Origin: Fusibacillus kribbianus
GTDB lineage: Bacteria > Bacillota > Clostridia > Lachnospirales > Lachnospiraceae
Direction of reading: 5' to 3'
Assembly: GCF_030053595.1 (NCBI RefSeq)
Contig: NZ_JASGBQ010000001.1
Span: 124,001-188,000 of the forward strand
DNA: 64,000 bases
Of the stretch, positions 34,480-43,752 are shown in pieces. A program made the translations under genes and the position numbers. How positions within the stretch are numbered: the first letter of the stretch is position 1; every line of letters starts with the position of its first letter. Below the pieces are notes generated by a model. It ran no database searches, was not told where the DNA came from, and saw nothing but the letters and a program-made list of their open reading frames with translations.

Positions 34480-37044
34480 TCACCTTTCAAAGAGGACCAG
34501 AAGCTCGTGGGCAAACAGAGGCATGGCCGAGAGAACAGTGAGCATCAGCCATTCAGAAAGCTCCAGGTGACAGGTTCCGAAAATGCCGATAAAATACGGA
34601 ATCTCCGTCACCAGAAGCTGAAGGGAAAATCCCACAAAAAAGGCCAGCAGCATCAGCCTGTTGTTGAAATGCTTCATCCGGAAAACAGAAGTCTCCACAT
34701 CCCGCATGCCGACGGCATGGAACAGCTGGGAAATTCCCAGAACCGTAAAGGCGTAGGTCTGACAACGGCCAAGTAAAACACGGTCTGCCATCAGCCCTTC
34801 CAGATTACGCAACGTGACCGGACTTCCCTCCCTGAGAAGCTGCCCGATGGGAAGCTGAAGGAAGGCCGTTGTGCTGATAAACGCGATCAACAGACCGTAC
34901 AGTACCGTGCAGCCAAGGCCGCCGTGGGCAAAGAGACTTTCCTCCCTGGATCTGGGCGGCCGTTTCATATAATTCCTGTTTCCGGACGGGTCCACCCCCA
35001 GAGCCAGTGCCGGCAGGGAATCGGTGATCAGATTGATCCACAGGATATGGCTGGGCTTCAAAGGAGAGGGAATCCCCAGAGCAATGGCCGCCAGCATGGT
35101 AATGATCTCTCCGAAATTGGAGGACAGGAGAAAGAGCACAGATTTTTTTATATTCTCGTAGATTCCCCTTCCCAGTGCAATGGCCTTTGCTATGGTCGCA
35201 AAATTATCGTCGGTCAGCACCAGATCCGACGCATTTTTTGCCACATCCGTCCCGTTTAACCCCATGGCGACCCCCACGTCAGCCGCCTTCAGAGAAGGAG
35301 CATCGTTGACTCCGTCCCCTGTCATGGCAACGATCTCCCCTGCCTTCCGGTATGCCGACACGATCCTCACCTTGTGCTCCGGTGCCACATGAGCAAATAC
35401 GCGGATCTGGGGAAGACGTTTTTTCAAAACTTCCTCCGACAGCCCGGAAAGCTCCTCTCCGGTCATACACTCCTCCGCCTTTTTTGCAATGCCAAGCTCC
35501 CTTGCAATAGCAAAGGCGGTATCCTCCCGGTCGCCGGTAACCATGACGGTTTTCACCCCGGCTTCCCGGAATTCCTCCACTGCCGCCCTTGCCTCCGGGC
35601 GGACCGGATCCGCCATTCCCGCCAGTCCCACAAAGGTCAGCTCCTGTTCCCTGGTCCGGTCCGCATCGGGATACATGGCCACAGCCAGGACCCGAAGCGC
35701 CTCCCCGGAAAACAATTCCAGAACACGGCGGATCTTCTTCTTCTCCCGCTGCTCCAAAGGCATCTGCCTTCCCTCTTTCAGAAGAAACCGGCACCGCTCC
35801 AGCACCTCATCGGGAGACCCCTTTGTGTAGGAGATCTGGCTTCCCTGGCAGGAATGAAAGGTCGTCATCATTTTCCTGGACGATTCAAAGGGAATCTCCC
35901 CTCTTCTCGGCATGCTCCGTTCCAGCTCATGGCGATATATCCCGTGGGCTGCAGCCATGTCAAGAAGGGCCAGCTCCGTCGGGTCCCCGAGGCGGACCGC
36001 CTCCTTTGCTTTTCCGCCTCTGGTAAGCTCCCCGTCATTGCAGAGGACAAAGCCTCTCATAAAATGGCTGTTCTTCTTTGGATCCAGAACCTCCGGCCTG
36101 CAGATTCTGCCTTCCGTGAAGCACTTAACCACTGTCATCCTGTTCTGCGTCAGTGTACCGGTCTTATCGGAGCATACCACACTGACACAGCCCAGCGTTT
36201 CCACGCTGGGAAGCCGTTTGACAATGGTGTTGACCCGGACCATCCGTGAAACGCTGAGGGCCAGCACCATAGTAACAATGGCCGGAAGTCCTTCCGGCAC
36301 CGCTGCCACCGCCAGGGAAATGGCCGTGATCAGCATTTCCGGGACATTCCTCCTCTGCAGCACTGCGATCAGGAACAGGACCACGCAGAGGATCACGGAC
36401 ACGACACTCAAAATTTTCCCCAGATCTGCCAGCCGCTTCTGAAGAGGCGTTTTCTCCTGCCTGGTGTTTTTCAGCATGCCGGCGATCTTCCCGATCTCCG
36501 TGTCCATGCCAATGGCCGTCACCATTCCTTCTCCCCGTCCGTAGGTGACGTTTGTGGACATGTAGGCTCTGTTATGCTTCCCCGTATCCTTCTCCACCGG
36601 AACCGATTCCCCGGTCAGGGCTGATTCCTCGATCTTCAGATTTACCGCTGATTTTAAAAGCAGGTCTGCCGGGACCTGCCTTCCTGCCTCAAGACAAACA
36701 ATATCTCCGGGAATCAGGCTTGCCGCCGGAACCTCCATGATCCGTCCCTGCTCCTTTAAAAGTGCTCTGGGACTGGACAATTTTTTAAGCGCTTCCAGTG
36801 CCCGTTCTGCCTTCCCCTCCTGCAGCACCCCGATAAAGGAATTGAGGCAGATGACTGTCAAAATGATCATCATGTCCCCGTACTCTCTAAGGAGAGCGGA
36901 AACAGCCGCAGCCACCATCAGAATATAGATCAGAGGACTGTTCAGCTGTTCCAGGAACCGTCCCGCCAGCCTGGGCTTTTTCTCTTCCTCCAGCACATTC
37001 ATTCCCCGTCTGTATCCGGACGTCTTTCTTTTCTTCTCCGACAC
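34480..37044 (-). CDS. P-type ATPase, Ca2+-transporting type (P2)
   Basis: An 854-residue ion pump. TM4 has PEGLPAIVTMVLAL (calcium ligand region), the phosphorylation site is CSDKTGTLTQNRM, the actuator loop EESALTGESVPVEKD and the hinge MTGDGVNDAPSLKAADVG. TM6 has NLITDSLPALALGVDP. These favour a Ca2+-ATPase of the PMA1/PacL group that exports Ca2+ from the cytoplasm. The N-terminal cation-ATPase domain is shortened to about 30 residues (RRGMNVLEEEKKPRL). The GTG start was chosen because GGGAGG sits 7 bases before it. Confidence 0.9.
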   Translation of the reverse strand: MSEKKRKTSGYRRGMNVLEEEKKPRLAGRFLEQLNSPLIYILMVAAAVSALLREYGDMMIILTVICLNSFIGVLQEGKAERALEALKKLSSPRALLKEQGRIMEVPAASLIPGDIVCLEAGRQVPADLLLKSAVNLKIEESALTGESVPVEKDTGKHNRAYMSTNVTYGRGEGMVTAIGMDTEIGKIAGMLKNTRQEKTPLQKRLADLGKILSVVSVILCVVLFLIAVLQRRNVPEMLITAISLAVAAVPEGLPAIVTMVLALSVSRMVRVNTIVKRLPSVETLGCVSVVCSDKTGTLTQNRMTVVKCFTEGRICRPEVLDPKKNSHFMRGFVLCNDGELTRGGKAKEAVRLGDPTELALLDMAAAHGIYRHELERSMPRRGEIPFESSRKMMTTFHSCQGSQISYTKGSPDEVLERCRFLLKEGRQMPLEQREKKKIRRVLELFSGEALRVLAVAMYPDADRTREQELTFVGLAGMADPVRPEARAAVEEFREAGVKTVMVTGDREDTAFAIARELGIAKKAEECMTGEELSGLSEEVLKKRLPQIRVFAHVAPEHKVRIVSAYRKAGEIVAMTGDGVNDAPSLKAADVGVAMGLNGTDVAKNASDLVLTDDNFATIAKAIALGRGIYENIKKSVLFLLSSNFGEIITMLAAIALGIPSPLKPSHILWINLITDSLPALALGVDPSGNRNYMKRPPRSREESLFAHGGLGCTVLYGLLIAFISTTAFLQLPIGQLLREGSPVTLRNLEGLMADRVLLGRCQTYAFTVLGISQLFHAVGMRDVETSVFRMKHFNNRLMLLAFFVGFSLQLLVTEIPYFIGIFGTCHLELSEWLMLTVLSAMPLFAHELLVLFER

Positions 37045-37135
37045 CTGTTTTCCTCCCAATTTCCAAATGGACCCGCAGTATCGGTGAACAGGTGCCGATA
37101 CGCTCTGTTAACCGACGCTGCTATCAAAAAATATG

Positions 37136-37164
37136 AGGACAGGCGGAAAAATATGTGTTATGAT
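37136..37164 (+). promoter_or_regulatory. Promoter of the esterase gene
   Basis: AGGACA and TATGAT separated by 17 bases, about 43 bases before the ATG. Confidence 0.5.
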
Positions 37165-37206
37165 GCTTATAAATAAAGAATCTCATATGGCAGGAAAGGA
37201 GTTTCT

Positions 37207-38088
37207 ATGCCCAGCATTATCAGTACCATTTCGTATCAATATAAAAAGCGGACCAACGCCCGCAATGATTTAAAAAAACAGCTTTCTTCCCTGAGCCACG
37301 GTTCCCTTCACCAGATGACACCGCCGGAGATCATGAAAAGAAAGCACCGGATCCAGGCAGACGCCTGCTTCGGCCGCCCTGTCTATTATATGAATTTTGA
37401 AAAAGCCGGAGAGCTGCCCTGCGTTCTGTATCTTCACGGAGGTGCCTTTCTCACCGGCCTCCAGAAAAAGCACTGGCGTTTTATAAGCTCTGTGCTTTCC
37501 GGTTCGGGATATCCCATGGCTGTGGCGGATTATCCCCTGATTCCCGAAAACACTCACAGACAGATCCTTGCCTTCTGTCTGGAGACCTATAAAACCCTGC
37601 TGTCCCGATGCCCACACGGCATCATTCTCATGGGGGATTCCGCCGGAGCAAATCTCTGCATGGTCCTTGCCCAGCAGGCCGAAAGGAAAGGGCTTGCGAA
37701 GCCCAAAAAGCTTCTGCTGCTCTCCCCCTTCCTGGATGCCAGCGGCAGCAATTCCATCAAAAATGTCCTGACTCCCAGAGATCCGGTGCTGGAGACAGAC
37801 AGCATCCGGGAAGCAGCTCTTCTCTATGCCGGCAGCCGTTCCCTGGAAGATCCGCTCATCAGTCCGGTCTTCGGTTCCATGGAAGTTCTTCCGGAAGTGA
37901 TCATATGGACCGGTGACAATGACATCCTGTATGCAGATGCTCTTCTGTTGAAGGAACGCCTGAAGGAGGCACGCGCCCCCTATCACATGTACACCTATCC
38001 CTGCATGGTCCACGACTGGATGCTTGACCTGCTTCCCGAGTCCCGTACTGCCCTGCGTCAGATCATCCGCACCATTCAAGAGCGCTGA
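37207..38088 (+). CDS. Alpha/beta hydrolase, acetyl esterase/HSL family
   Basis: A 293-residue serine hydrolase. The oxyanion motif YLHGGAFLTG, the nucleophile elbow LMGDSAGANLCM and acid/histidine positions in WTGDNDILYADA and MVHDWML complete the triad of the hormone-sensitive lipase/acetyl esterase group. No signal peptide is seen, so it acts in the cytoplasm on short-chain esters, for example acetylated sugars; the natural substrate is unknown. AAAGGAG precedes the ATG. It is a single-gene unit between two minus-strand genes. Confidence 0.9.
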   Translation: MPSIISTISYQYKKRTNARNDLKKQLSSLSHGSLHQMTPPEIMKRKHRIQADACFGRPVYYMNFEKAGELPCVLYLHGGAFLTGLQKKHWRFISSVLSGSGYPMAVADYPLIPENTHRQILAFCLETYKTLLSRCPHGIILMGDSAGANLCMVLAQQAERKGLAKPKKLLLLSPFLDASGSNSIKNVLTPRDPVLETDSIREAALLYAGSRSLEDPLISPVFGSMEVLPEVIIWTGDNDILYADALLLKERLKEARAPYHMYTYPCMVHDWMLDLLPESRTALRQIIRTIQER

Positions 38089-38135
38089 GCGGGACGGCCT
38101 CACAAAAAACATCTGAACTCTCCCATTTACAAAAC

Positions 38136-38166
38136 CGGCCGGAGGCGATCCCTCCGGCCGATTTTT
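38136..38166. terminator. Bidirectional terminator between the esterase gene and purL
   Basis: CGGCCGGAGG and CCTCCGGCCG form a perfect 10-bp stem with a 5-base loop. ATTTTTATC follows on the plus strand and GTTTTG on the minus strand. Confidence 0.88.
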
Positions 38167-38178
38167 ATCTGACTTTTT

Positions 38179-41100
38179 CTATTTGAAATATTCCACACCG
38201 GATTCAAAGACCTTCAGATCCTGTTCTCCGTAAATGTTGATGGCAACGGAATCATCCCGGCGCTCGATGTGAGCCATCTTGCCGTAAATCCTTCCGTCGG
38301 GGCTGGTAATACCCTCGATAGCCTGGTAGGAACCGTTGGGATTCCATGCCTCATCCATGGTAGGCTCGCCGAACTCATTGACATACTGAGTGGCTACCTG
38401 GCCGTTCTCGAAGAGCTTTGCAAGCCACTCGTCGTTGGCAACAAAGCGTCCCTCTCCGTGGGAAGCCGGCGTGCAGTATACACCGCCAAGCTCTGCCTGT
38501 CTCAGCCAGGGAGACTTGTTGGAAACCACCTTGGTGTAGACCATCTTGGAAATGTGGCGTCCGATGGTATTGTAGGTCAGGGTCGGAGAATCTGCCTTCT
38601 GCTGACGGATCTCACCGTAAGGCACAAGTCCCAGCTTGATCAGTGCCTGGAAGCCGTTGCAGATACCGAGCATCAGACCGTCTCTCTCATTGAGCAGCTT
38701 CTGAACTGCCTCGGTGATGCGGGCATTCCGGAACGCCGTCGCAAAGAATTTTGCGGAGCCCTCCGGCTCATCGCCTGCAGAGAAGCCGCCGGGGAACATA
38801 ACGATCTGCGCCTGGGAGATGGCTTTTTCAAAGATCTCCACAGAATCGCGGATATCCTCCGCCGTAATATTCTTCAGAACCCTGGTGACCACGTTGGCGC
38901 CGGCCCGCTCAAAGGCCTTGGTGCTGTCATACTCGCAGTTGGTGCCGGGGAATACCGGAATAAATACCGTAGGCTTAGCCACTTTATTCTTACATACATA
39001 TACGCTGTCTGCTTTGTAAAGGCTGTTCTTTACCTCAGTCTGCTCCACTCCGGAAACGGTGGGGAATACCTTTTCCAGAGGTGCTTCCCAGGCCTTCTGC
39101 GCATCCGCAAGAGCAATGCTCATGGTGCAGTATTCGATGGCAGCCCGGTCAGTGACCTCACCGATGACGGTGTAGCGCCCGGACAGCTGAGATACCTTGT
39201 CCGCAGGAACCTCGGCCACGATGTTGCCCCAGCCTGCTGCAAACAGATCCTCAGGAGCTACATTGTGCTCGATCTTCACACCCATGCGGTTTCCGAAGGC
39301 CATCTTTGTCACAGCCTCAGCTACGCCGTGACGCTCCACCTCATAGGCGGATATGATCTTACCGGCCTTGATATCTTCAAAGATCCTGCCGTACTGGTCC
39401 ATGACCTGGCCATATACAGGCATATCGAATTCATCTCTGTCAATGGTAAAGAGTACCAGCTTGTTTCCTGCCTCTTTAAGCTCAGGAGTGATGACAGTCT
39501 TATCGCTGGCCACATCCACTGCGAAGGACACCAGAGTGGGCGGAACATCCAGCTCGTTGAAGGAACCGGACATACTGTCCTTGCCGCCGATGGAAGGAAG
39601 GCCGAAGCCAAGCTGTGCATCGTAGGCACCGAGGAGTGCGGAGAAGGGCTCGCCCCAGCGCTCCGGATCCTCTGTCATTCTGCGGAAATACTCCTGGAAG
39701 GTAAAGCGGATCTTTCCGTAATCGCCGCCTGCCGCCACGATCTTCGCCACAGAGGATACCACCGCATAAATAGCACCGTGGTAAGGGCTCCAGGAGGAAA
39801 GGTAAGGATCAAAGCCGTAGCTCATCATGGTAACAGTATCCGTCTTTCCTTTGAGAACCGGCAGCTTGGCCACCATGGACTGTGTCTCAGTCATCTGATA
39901 TTTTCCGCCGTAGGGCATATATACGGAGCCTGCGCCGATGGAGCTGTCGAACATTTCCACCAGACCCTTCTGGGAGCAGACATTGAGATCCTTCATGGTC
40001 TCCATCCATTTTGCTTCCACATCGGAAACCGGTTCCTTGTCAAAGGGATTTCCGGCTCTGCAGGGAACCTTCACAGTCACATCCGTCTCCTGATGAGCAC
40101 CGTTGGTATCCAGGAAGGCTCTGCTCAGATCAACAATGGTCTTTCCTCTCCAGGACATCACAAGGCGGGGAGACTCGGTCACCTCAGCCACCGGAATGGC
40201 CTCCAGATTTTCCTCATTGGCAAAGGCCAGGAACCTGTCCACATCCTTTTTGTCAACAACCACAGCCATACGCTCCTGGGACTCGGAAATGGCGATCTCC
40301 GTGCCGTCCAGACCGGCGTATTTCTTCGGTACCTTATCCAGATCGATGACAAGGCCGTCTGCCAGCTCGCCGATGGCTACGGACACGCCGCCAGCACCGA
40401 AATCGTTGCATTTCTTGATGATCCGGCTGACCTCTTCCCTGCGGAACAGTCTCTGGATCTTACGCTCAGTAGGTGCATTTCCTTTCTGTACCTCAGCGCC
40501 GCAGGTCTCAATGGACTTTTCTGTGTGGACCTTGGAGGATCCGGTGGCACCGCCGCAGCCGTCACGGCCGGTACGGCCGCCCAGCAGGATGATGATATCG
40601 CCCGGATCGGAGGTCTCGCGGATCACTGCACGTCTGGGAGCTGCCCCCATCACTGCGCCGATCTCCATTCTCTTGGCGGCATAATTGGGATGATAGATTT
40701 CTTTTACATAACCGGTTGCCAGACCGATCTGGTTTCCGTAGGAGCTGTAGCCGTGGGCCGCTCCGCGGACCAGCTTTTTCTGGGGAAGCTTGCCCTTCAT
40801 GGTCTGGGAAACAGGCACTGTGGGATCGGCGGCGCCGGTCACACGCATGGCCTGGTACACATAGGTACGGCCAGACAGGGGATCACGGATGGCTCCGCCC
40901 AGGCAGGTGGCAGCTCCGCCGAAGGGCTCGATCTCAGTGGGATGATTGTGAGTCTCATTCTTGAAGTTCACCAGCCATTCCTCGGTGACACCGTCGATCT
41001 CCACAGGCACCACAATACTGCAGGCGTTGATCTCGTCGGATTCCTCCTGATCAGCAAGCTTGCCTTCTTTTTTCAGCTTTCTCATGGCCATCAGCGCCAG

Positions 41101-41928
41101 ATCCATCAGGCAGACAAACTTGTCGTCCCGCCCCTTAAAGATCTCGGCCCGGTCAGCCATATATCTGTCATAGGTGGCCTCCATGGGCTTTCTGTAATCG
41201 CCCTCGCCAAAGGTCACATTCTTAAGCTCCGTCTGGAAGGTGGTATGACGGCAGTGGTCGGACCAATAGGTGTCCAGCACACGGATCTCCGTCATGGACG
41301 GCTCTCTCTTCTCCTCATTTTTAAAATAATTCTGGATATGAAGGAAGTCCTTGAAGGTCATGGCCAGATTCAGGGAATCGTAAAGCTCCTTGAATTCCTT
41401 CTCCTCCATCTCGGCAAAGCCCTCAAAAATCTTCACGTCAGCAGGCTCGTCAAACTTCGCAATGAGAGTCTCCGGCACCTCCTCGGAAGCCTCACGGCTG
41501 TCCACCGGGTTGATGCAGTGCTCCTTGATCGCCTCCTTCTCGGCCTCCGTCAGGATTCCCTCGATGACATAGGTAGTTGCACTTCGGATAACGGGCTCCT
41601 CATTTTCATTCAAAAGCTTCACACACTGCTCCGCAGAGTCTGCCCGCTGGTCAAACTGTCCCGGCAGATATTCTACGGAAAACACCGTATCCTCCGGCTT
41701 TCTCTCAAAATCGCCCTCATAAAGGATGTCCACCGGCGGTTCGGAAAAAATCGTTCCCCTGGATCTCTCATAAGTATCCTCGGACAGATTCTCCACATCG
41801 TAGCGGATCAGGACACGCACATTTTTCACTGTGCTGATCCCCAGATAGCTGCCGATCTCCTCCTTAAGCTCCTTCGCCTGAACGGCAAAAGGCTTTTTCT
41901 TCTCCACATAGATACGTCTTACGCTCAT
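38179..41928 (-). CDS. purL: Phosphoribosylformylglycinamidine synthase, fused synthetase/glutaminase
   Basis: A 1249-residue purine enzyme converting FGAR, glutamine and ATP to FGAM. The N-terminal part (about 1-150) is the PurS-like segment, followed by two AIRS-type halves with DYWSDHCRHTTF, GGAATCLGGAIRDPLSGR and GFGLPSIGGKDSMSGSF. The C-terminal class I glutaminase has FPGTNCEYDS and the nucleophile Cys in LGICNGFQALIKLG. This long fused form is common in Clostridia and replaces separate PurS/PurL/PurQ. The ATG at 41928 follows GGAGG. Confidence 0.96.
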   Translation of the reverse strand: MSVRRIYVEKKKPFAVQAKELKEEIGSYLGISTVKNVRVLIRYDVENLSEDTYERSRGTIFSEPPVDILYEGDFERKPEDTVFSVEYLPGQFDQRADSAEQCVKLLNENEEPVIRSATTYVIEGILTEAEKEAIKEHCINPVDSREASEEVPETLIAKFDEPADVKIFEGFAEMEEKEFKELYDSLNLAMTFKDFLHIQNYFKNEEKREPSMTEIRVLDTYWSDHCRHTTFQTELKNVTFGEGDYRKPMEATYDRYMADRAEIFKGRDDKFVCLMDLALMAMRKLKKEGKLADQEESDEINACSIVVPVEIDGVTEEWLVNFKNETHNHPTEIEPFGGAATCLGGAIRDPLSGRTYVYQAMRVTGAADPTVPVSQTMKGKLPQKKLVRGAAHGYSSYGNQIGLATGYVKEIYHPNYAAKRMEIGAVMGAAPRRAVIRETSDPGDIIILLGGRTGRDGCGGATGSSKVHTEKSIETCGAEVQKGNAPTERKIQRLFRREEVSRIIKKCNDFGAGGVSVAIGELADGLVIDLDKVPKKYAGLDGTEIAISESQERMAVVVDKKDVDRFLAFANEENLEAIPVAEVTESPRLVMSWRGKTIVDLSRAFLDTNGAHQETDVTVKVPCRAGNPFDKEPVSDVEAKWMETMKDLNVCSQKGLVEMFDSSIGAGSVYMPYGGKYQMTETQSMVAKLPVLKGKTDTVTMMSYGFDPYLSSWSPYHGAIYAVVSSVAKIVAAGGDYGKIRFTFQEYFRRMTEDPERWGEPFSALLGAYDAQLGFGLPSIGGKDSMSGSFNELDVPPTLVSFAVDVASDKTVITPELKEAGNKLVLFTIDRDEFDMPVYGQVMDQYGRIFEDIKAGKIISAYEVERHGVAEAVTKMAFGNRMGVKIEHNVAPEDLFAAGWGNIVAEVPADKVSQLSGRYTVIGEVTDRAAIEYCTMSIALADAQKAWEAPLEKVFPTVSGVEQTEVKNSLYKADSVYVCKNKVAKPTVFIPVFPGTNCEYDSTKAFERAGANVVTRVLKNITAEDIRDSVEIFEKAISQAQIVMFPGGFSAGDEPEGSAKFFATAFRNARITEAVQKLLNERDGLMLGICNGFQALIKLGLVPYGEIRQQKADSPTLTYNTIGRHISKMVYTKVVSNKSPWLRQAELGGVYCTPASHGEGRFVANDEWLAKLFENGQVATQYVNEFGEPTMDEAWNPNGSYQAIEGITSPDGRIYGKMAHIERRDDSVAINIYGEQDLKVFESGVEYFK

Positions 41929-41959
41929 AAGTACCTCCATGCCTTCCTGTGTTTTATAA

Positions 41960-41988
41960 AATGTATGATTAAAAACTGTTTCTTACAA
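41960..41988 (-). promoter_or_regulatory. Candidate purL promoter
   Basis: Minus-strand TTGTAA and TACATT separated by 17 bases; it overlaps the end of the MBL hydrolase gene. No purine riboswitch was recognised in the short leader. Confidence 0.4.
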
Positions 41989-42702
41989 AAGCCGGTCTGC
42001 GGTGAATACAAGCTCCGATTTCCCGCAGCCATCCTCAAAGCTGCTCCGATAAGTCTCAAAGCCTATGGTATCTGCCTTTGTCCCCTCATCCACCTTCAGA
42101 TTTTCGATATTGCGGATATGCGCTTCTATCTTTTCCTTCGGATACTTCCGGCTGCTGTGGCCGCAGAGATACCAGGAAAAATCCACCTGCATGGTCTCCT
42201 TCAGTGTCTCATAAAGCTCCCTCATGGACAGCGCACCGTAATTGAAAAGCCATAGTTCTTCATTGAGGGCATCCCCTGCGATCAGAAGTTTCTCCTCCTT
42301 CAGAAGAAGCCCGATGGAGCCCTTCGTGTGTCCTGCCAGCGAGATGACCTCCAGATGGACATCTCCCAGGGAAAGACTGCTCCCCACCTGTATGTCCCTA
42401 AGCTCACAGGTCCGTTCTTCATGCTCCTCGAAGTGTTCTATGACATCCCACTCATCCTTCCGGGCATACACCACATCAAACCAGTGGTTGCCTCCGATAT
42501 GATCCGGATGCCCGTGACTGTTGATCACCAGATAGGGGGTGGAAACATGTGCCTCCACAAACGCCCGCAGATTTCGATTCCCGTACCCGGTATCGATGAG
42601 CGCTGCCAGTTCGCTGCCTCTCACAAGCGTACAGAAAACTCCGTGGTCCTCTTCGATCTGCCAGACCCGATCACTGATCTTCGTACAGGAAAACAGCTCC
42701 AT
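41983..42702 (-). CDS. MBL-fold metallo-hydrolase
   Basis: A 239-residue metallo-beta-lactamase-fold protein. The zinc motif is seen as NSHGHPDHIGGNHWF, further ligands in SLAGHTKGSIGLLL and GDALNEELW, and the last His in LCGHSSRKYP. Such proteins hydrolyse thioesters, lactones or phosphodiesters; the substrate here is not known. It is upstream of purL on the same strand with a 54-base gap that may hold a separate purL promoter. Confidence 0.9.
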   Translation of the reverse strand: MELFSCTKISDRVWQIEEDHGVFCTLVRGSELAALIDTGYGNRNLRAFVEAHVSTPYLVINSHGHPDHIGGNHWFDVVYARKDEWDVIEHFEEHEERTCELRDIQVGSSLSLGDVHLEVISLAGHTKGSIGLLLKEEKLLIAGDALNEELWLFNYGALSMRELYETLKETMQVDFSWYLCGHSSRKYPKEKIEAHIRNIENLKVDEGTKADTIGFETYRSSFEDGCGKSELVFTADRLL

Positions 42703-42716
42703 GTCGTCTCCTTTCC

Positions 42717-42745
42717 ATTATACACCTGCCATACTTTCTTGTCAT
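42717..42745 (-). promoter_or_regulatory. Promoter of the MBL-fold hydrolase gene
   Basis: Minus-strand ATGACA and TATAAT separated by 17 bases, just before the GAAAGGAG ribosome-binding site. Confidence 0.6.
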
Positions 42746-42861
42746 TTTATTTTGGCAGTTGTCCGTTCCTATCATATTTCATTTTCTGCGGAAAGTCAAT
42801 TTCCCAGTCGCAAATTCAGGGCAAATCGGAGAAATTCGGCCATTTCACAAAAAACCATCCG

Positions 42862-42890
42862 TTGACAGCCGCTTCCCTCTCCGATATGAT
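42862..42890 (+). promoter_or_regulatory. Promoter of the CPBP protease gene
   Basis: TTGACA and TATGAT separated by 17 bases, with a leader of about 20 bases to the ATG. Confidence 0.8.
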
Positions 42891-42918
42891 AGAACCATCA
42901 CGCCTTCGGAGGAAGCTC

Positions 42919-43722
42919 ATGAACACGATTCTTAAAAAGCTGCTCACCATACTCTGTTTTCTTGTTTGTCCCGTTCTGCTCTATGAGCTGATCGTGTTTT
43001 TCATAGCCGGTCTTTTTAAGGTCCTGCTTCTTTCCCTGGAGGCAGATTCTGCTGCCGCCCTGTTCCTCAACAGGAATCTGCCCCTTCTGTATTCCGGTAT
43101 CGGTGCTTCCCTCGCCGCCCTGATCCTGGGCTTTCTTTATCTGAGCTTTAAAAAACAGACCGGAGTTCCGTCTTCTGCGCGGACCTTTCCGGTCTATGGA
43201 TATTTCTATGTGATTTTTCTCGGAGCCGCAGGGGCCATCTTCTTCAATCTCCTGCTGGAGCTTTCCAGGCTTCCCGAGCTTTTTCCCACCACTGAGACCA
43301 TCCGGACAGTCACAGAGGCTTCCCATCCCATGATCTATTTTCTGGTGGTCTGCCTGATCATTCCCGTCACCGAGGAGCTCTGCTTCCGCGGACTGGGCTT
43401 CTTTCACCTGCGCAGGCAGTTCAGCTATCTGACCTCGGCCCTTCTCACTGCCCTGGCCTTCGGCATCTTCCACGGCAATGCCCCTCAGACCCTTTACGGC
43501 TTCTGCATGGGGATCCTGCTGGCTCATACGGCCGAATCCTGCCAGAACCTGTTTTCCCTCTTTCTCTTTCACTGGTCCGCCAATGTGGTATCCTTTTCCT
43601 TTCTCGGACGCCCCGCCGAGCAGACGCTCATGTACTCTCTGCCCATCCTGGGTCTTTCCGGAATCGCCTGCGTGTGGCTGTATTACCGGGTGAGAGGATT
43701 AAAAGGAGAGCCCATTTCATAA
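42919..43722 (+). CDS. CPBP-family intramembrane metalloprotease (Abi/CAAX type II)
   Basis: A 267-residue membrane protein with about 7-8 helices. The catalytic motifs are EELCFRGLGFFHLRRQ (Glu-Glu-x3-Arg), FGIFHGNAPQTLYGF and a last His in LFLFHWSANV. CPBP proteases process prenylated proteins or peptides and in Firmicutes often give bacteriocin self-protection or regulate pheromones. The ATG at 42919 follows GGAGGAAGCTC. No bacteriocin gene is near, so its role is open. Confidence 0.9.
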   Translation: MNTILKKLLTILCFLVCPVLLYELIVFFIAGLFKVLLLSLEADSAAALFLNRNLPLLYSGIGASLAALILGFLYLSFKKQTGVPSSARTFPVYGYFYVIFLGAAGAIFFNLLLELSRLPELFPTTETIRTVTEASHPMIYFLVVCLIIPVTEELCFRGLGFFHLRRQFSYLTSALLTALAFGIFHGNAPQTLYGFCMGILLAHTAESCQNLFSLFLFHWSANVVSFSFLGRPAEQTLMYSLPILGLSGIACVWLYYRVRGLKGEPIS

Positions 43723-43752
43723 AGAGCCCCTTTCAGCTTCCGTGGATAATGG

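Noticed and set aside
38269-42255. Very long plus-strand open frame opposite purL
   Set aside because: It results from codon usage of purL on the other strand. The translated sequence matches no family I recognise and has no start signals.
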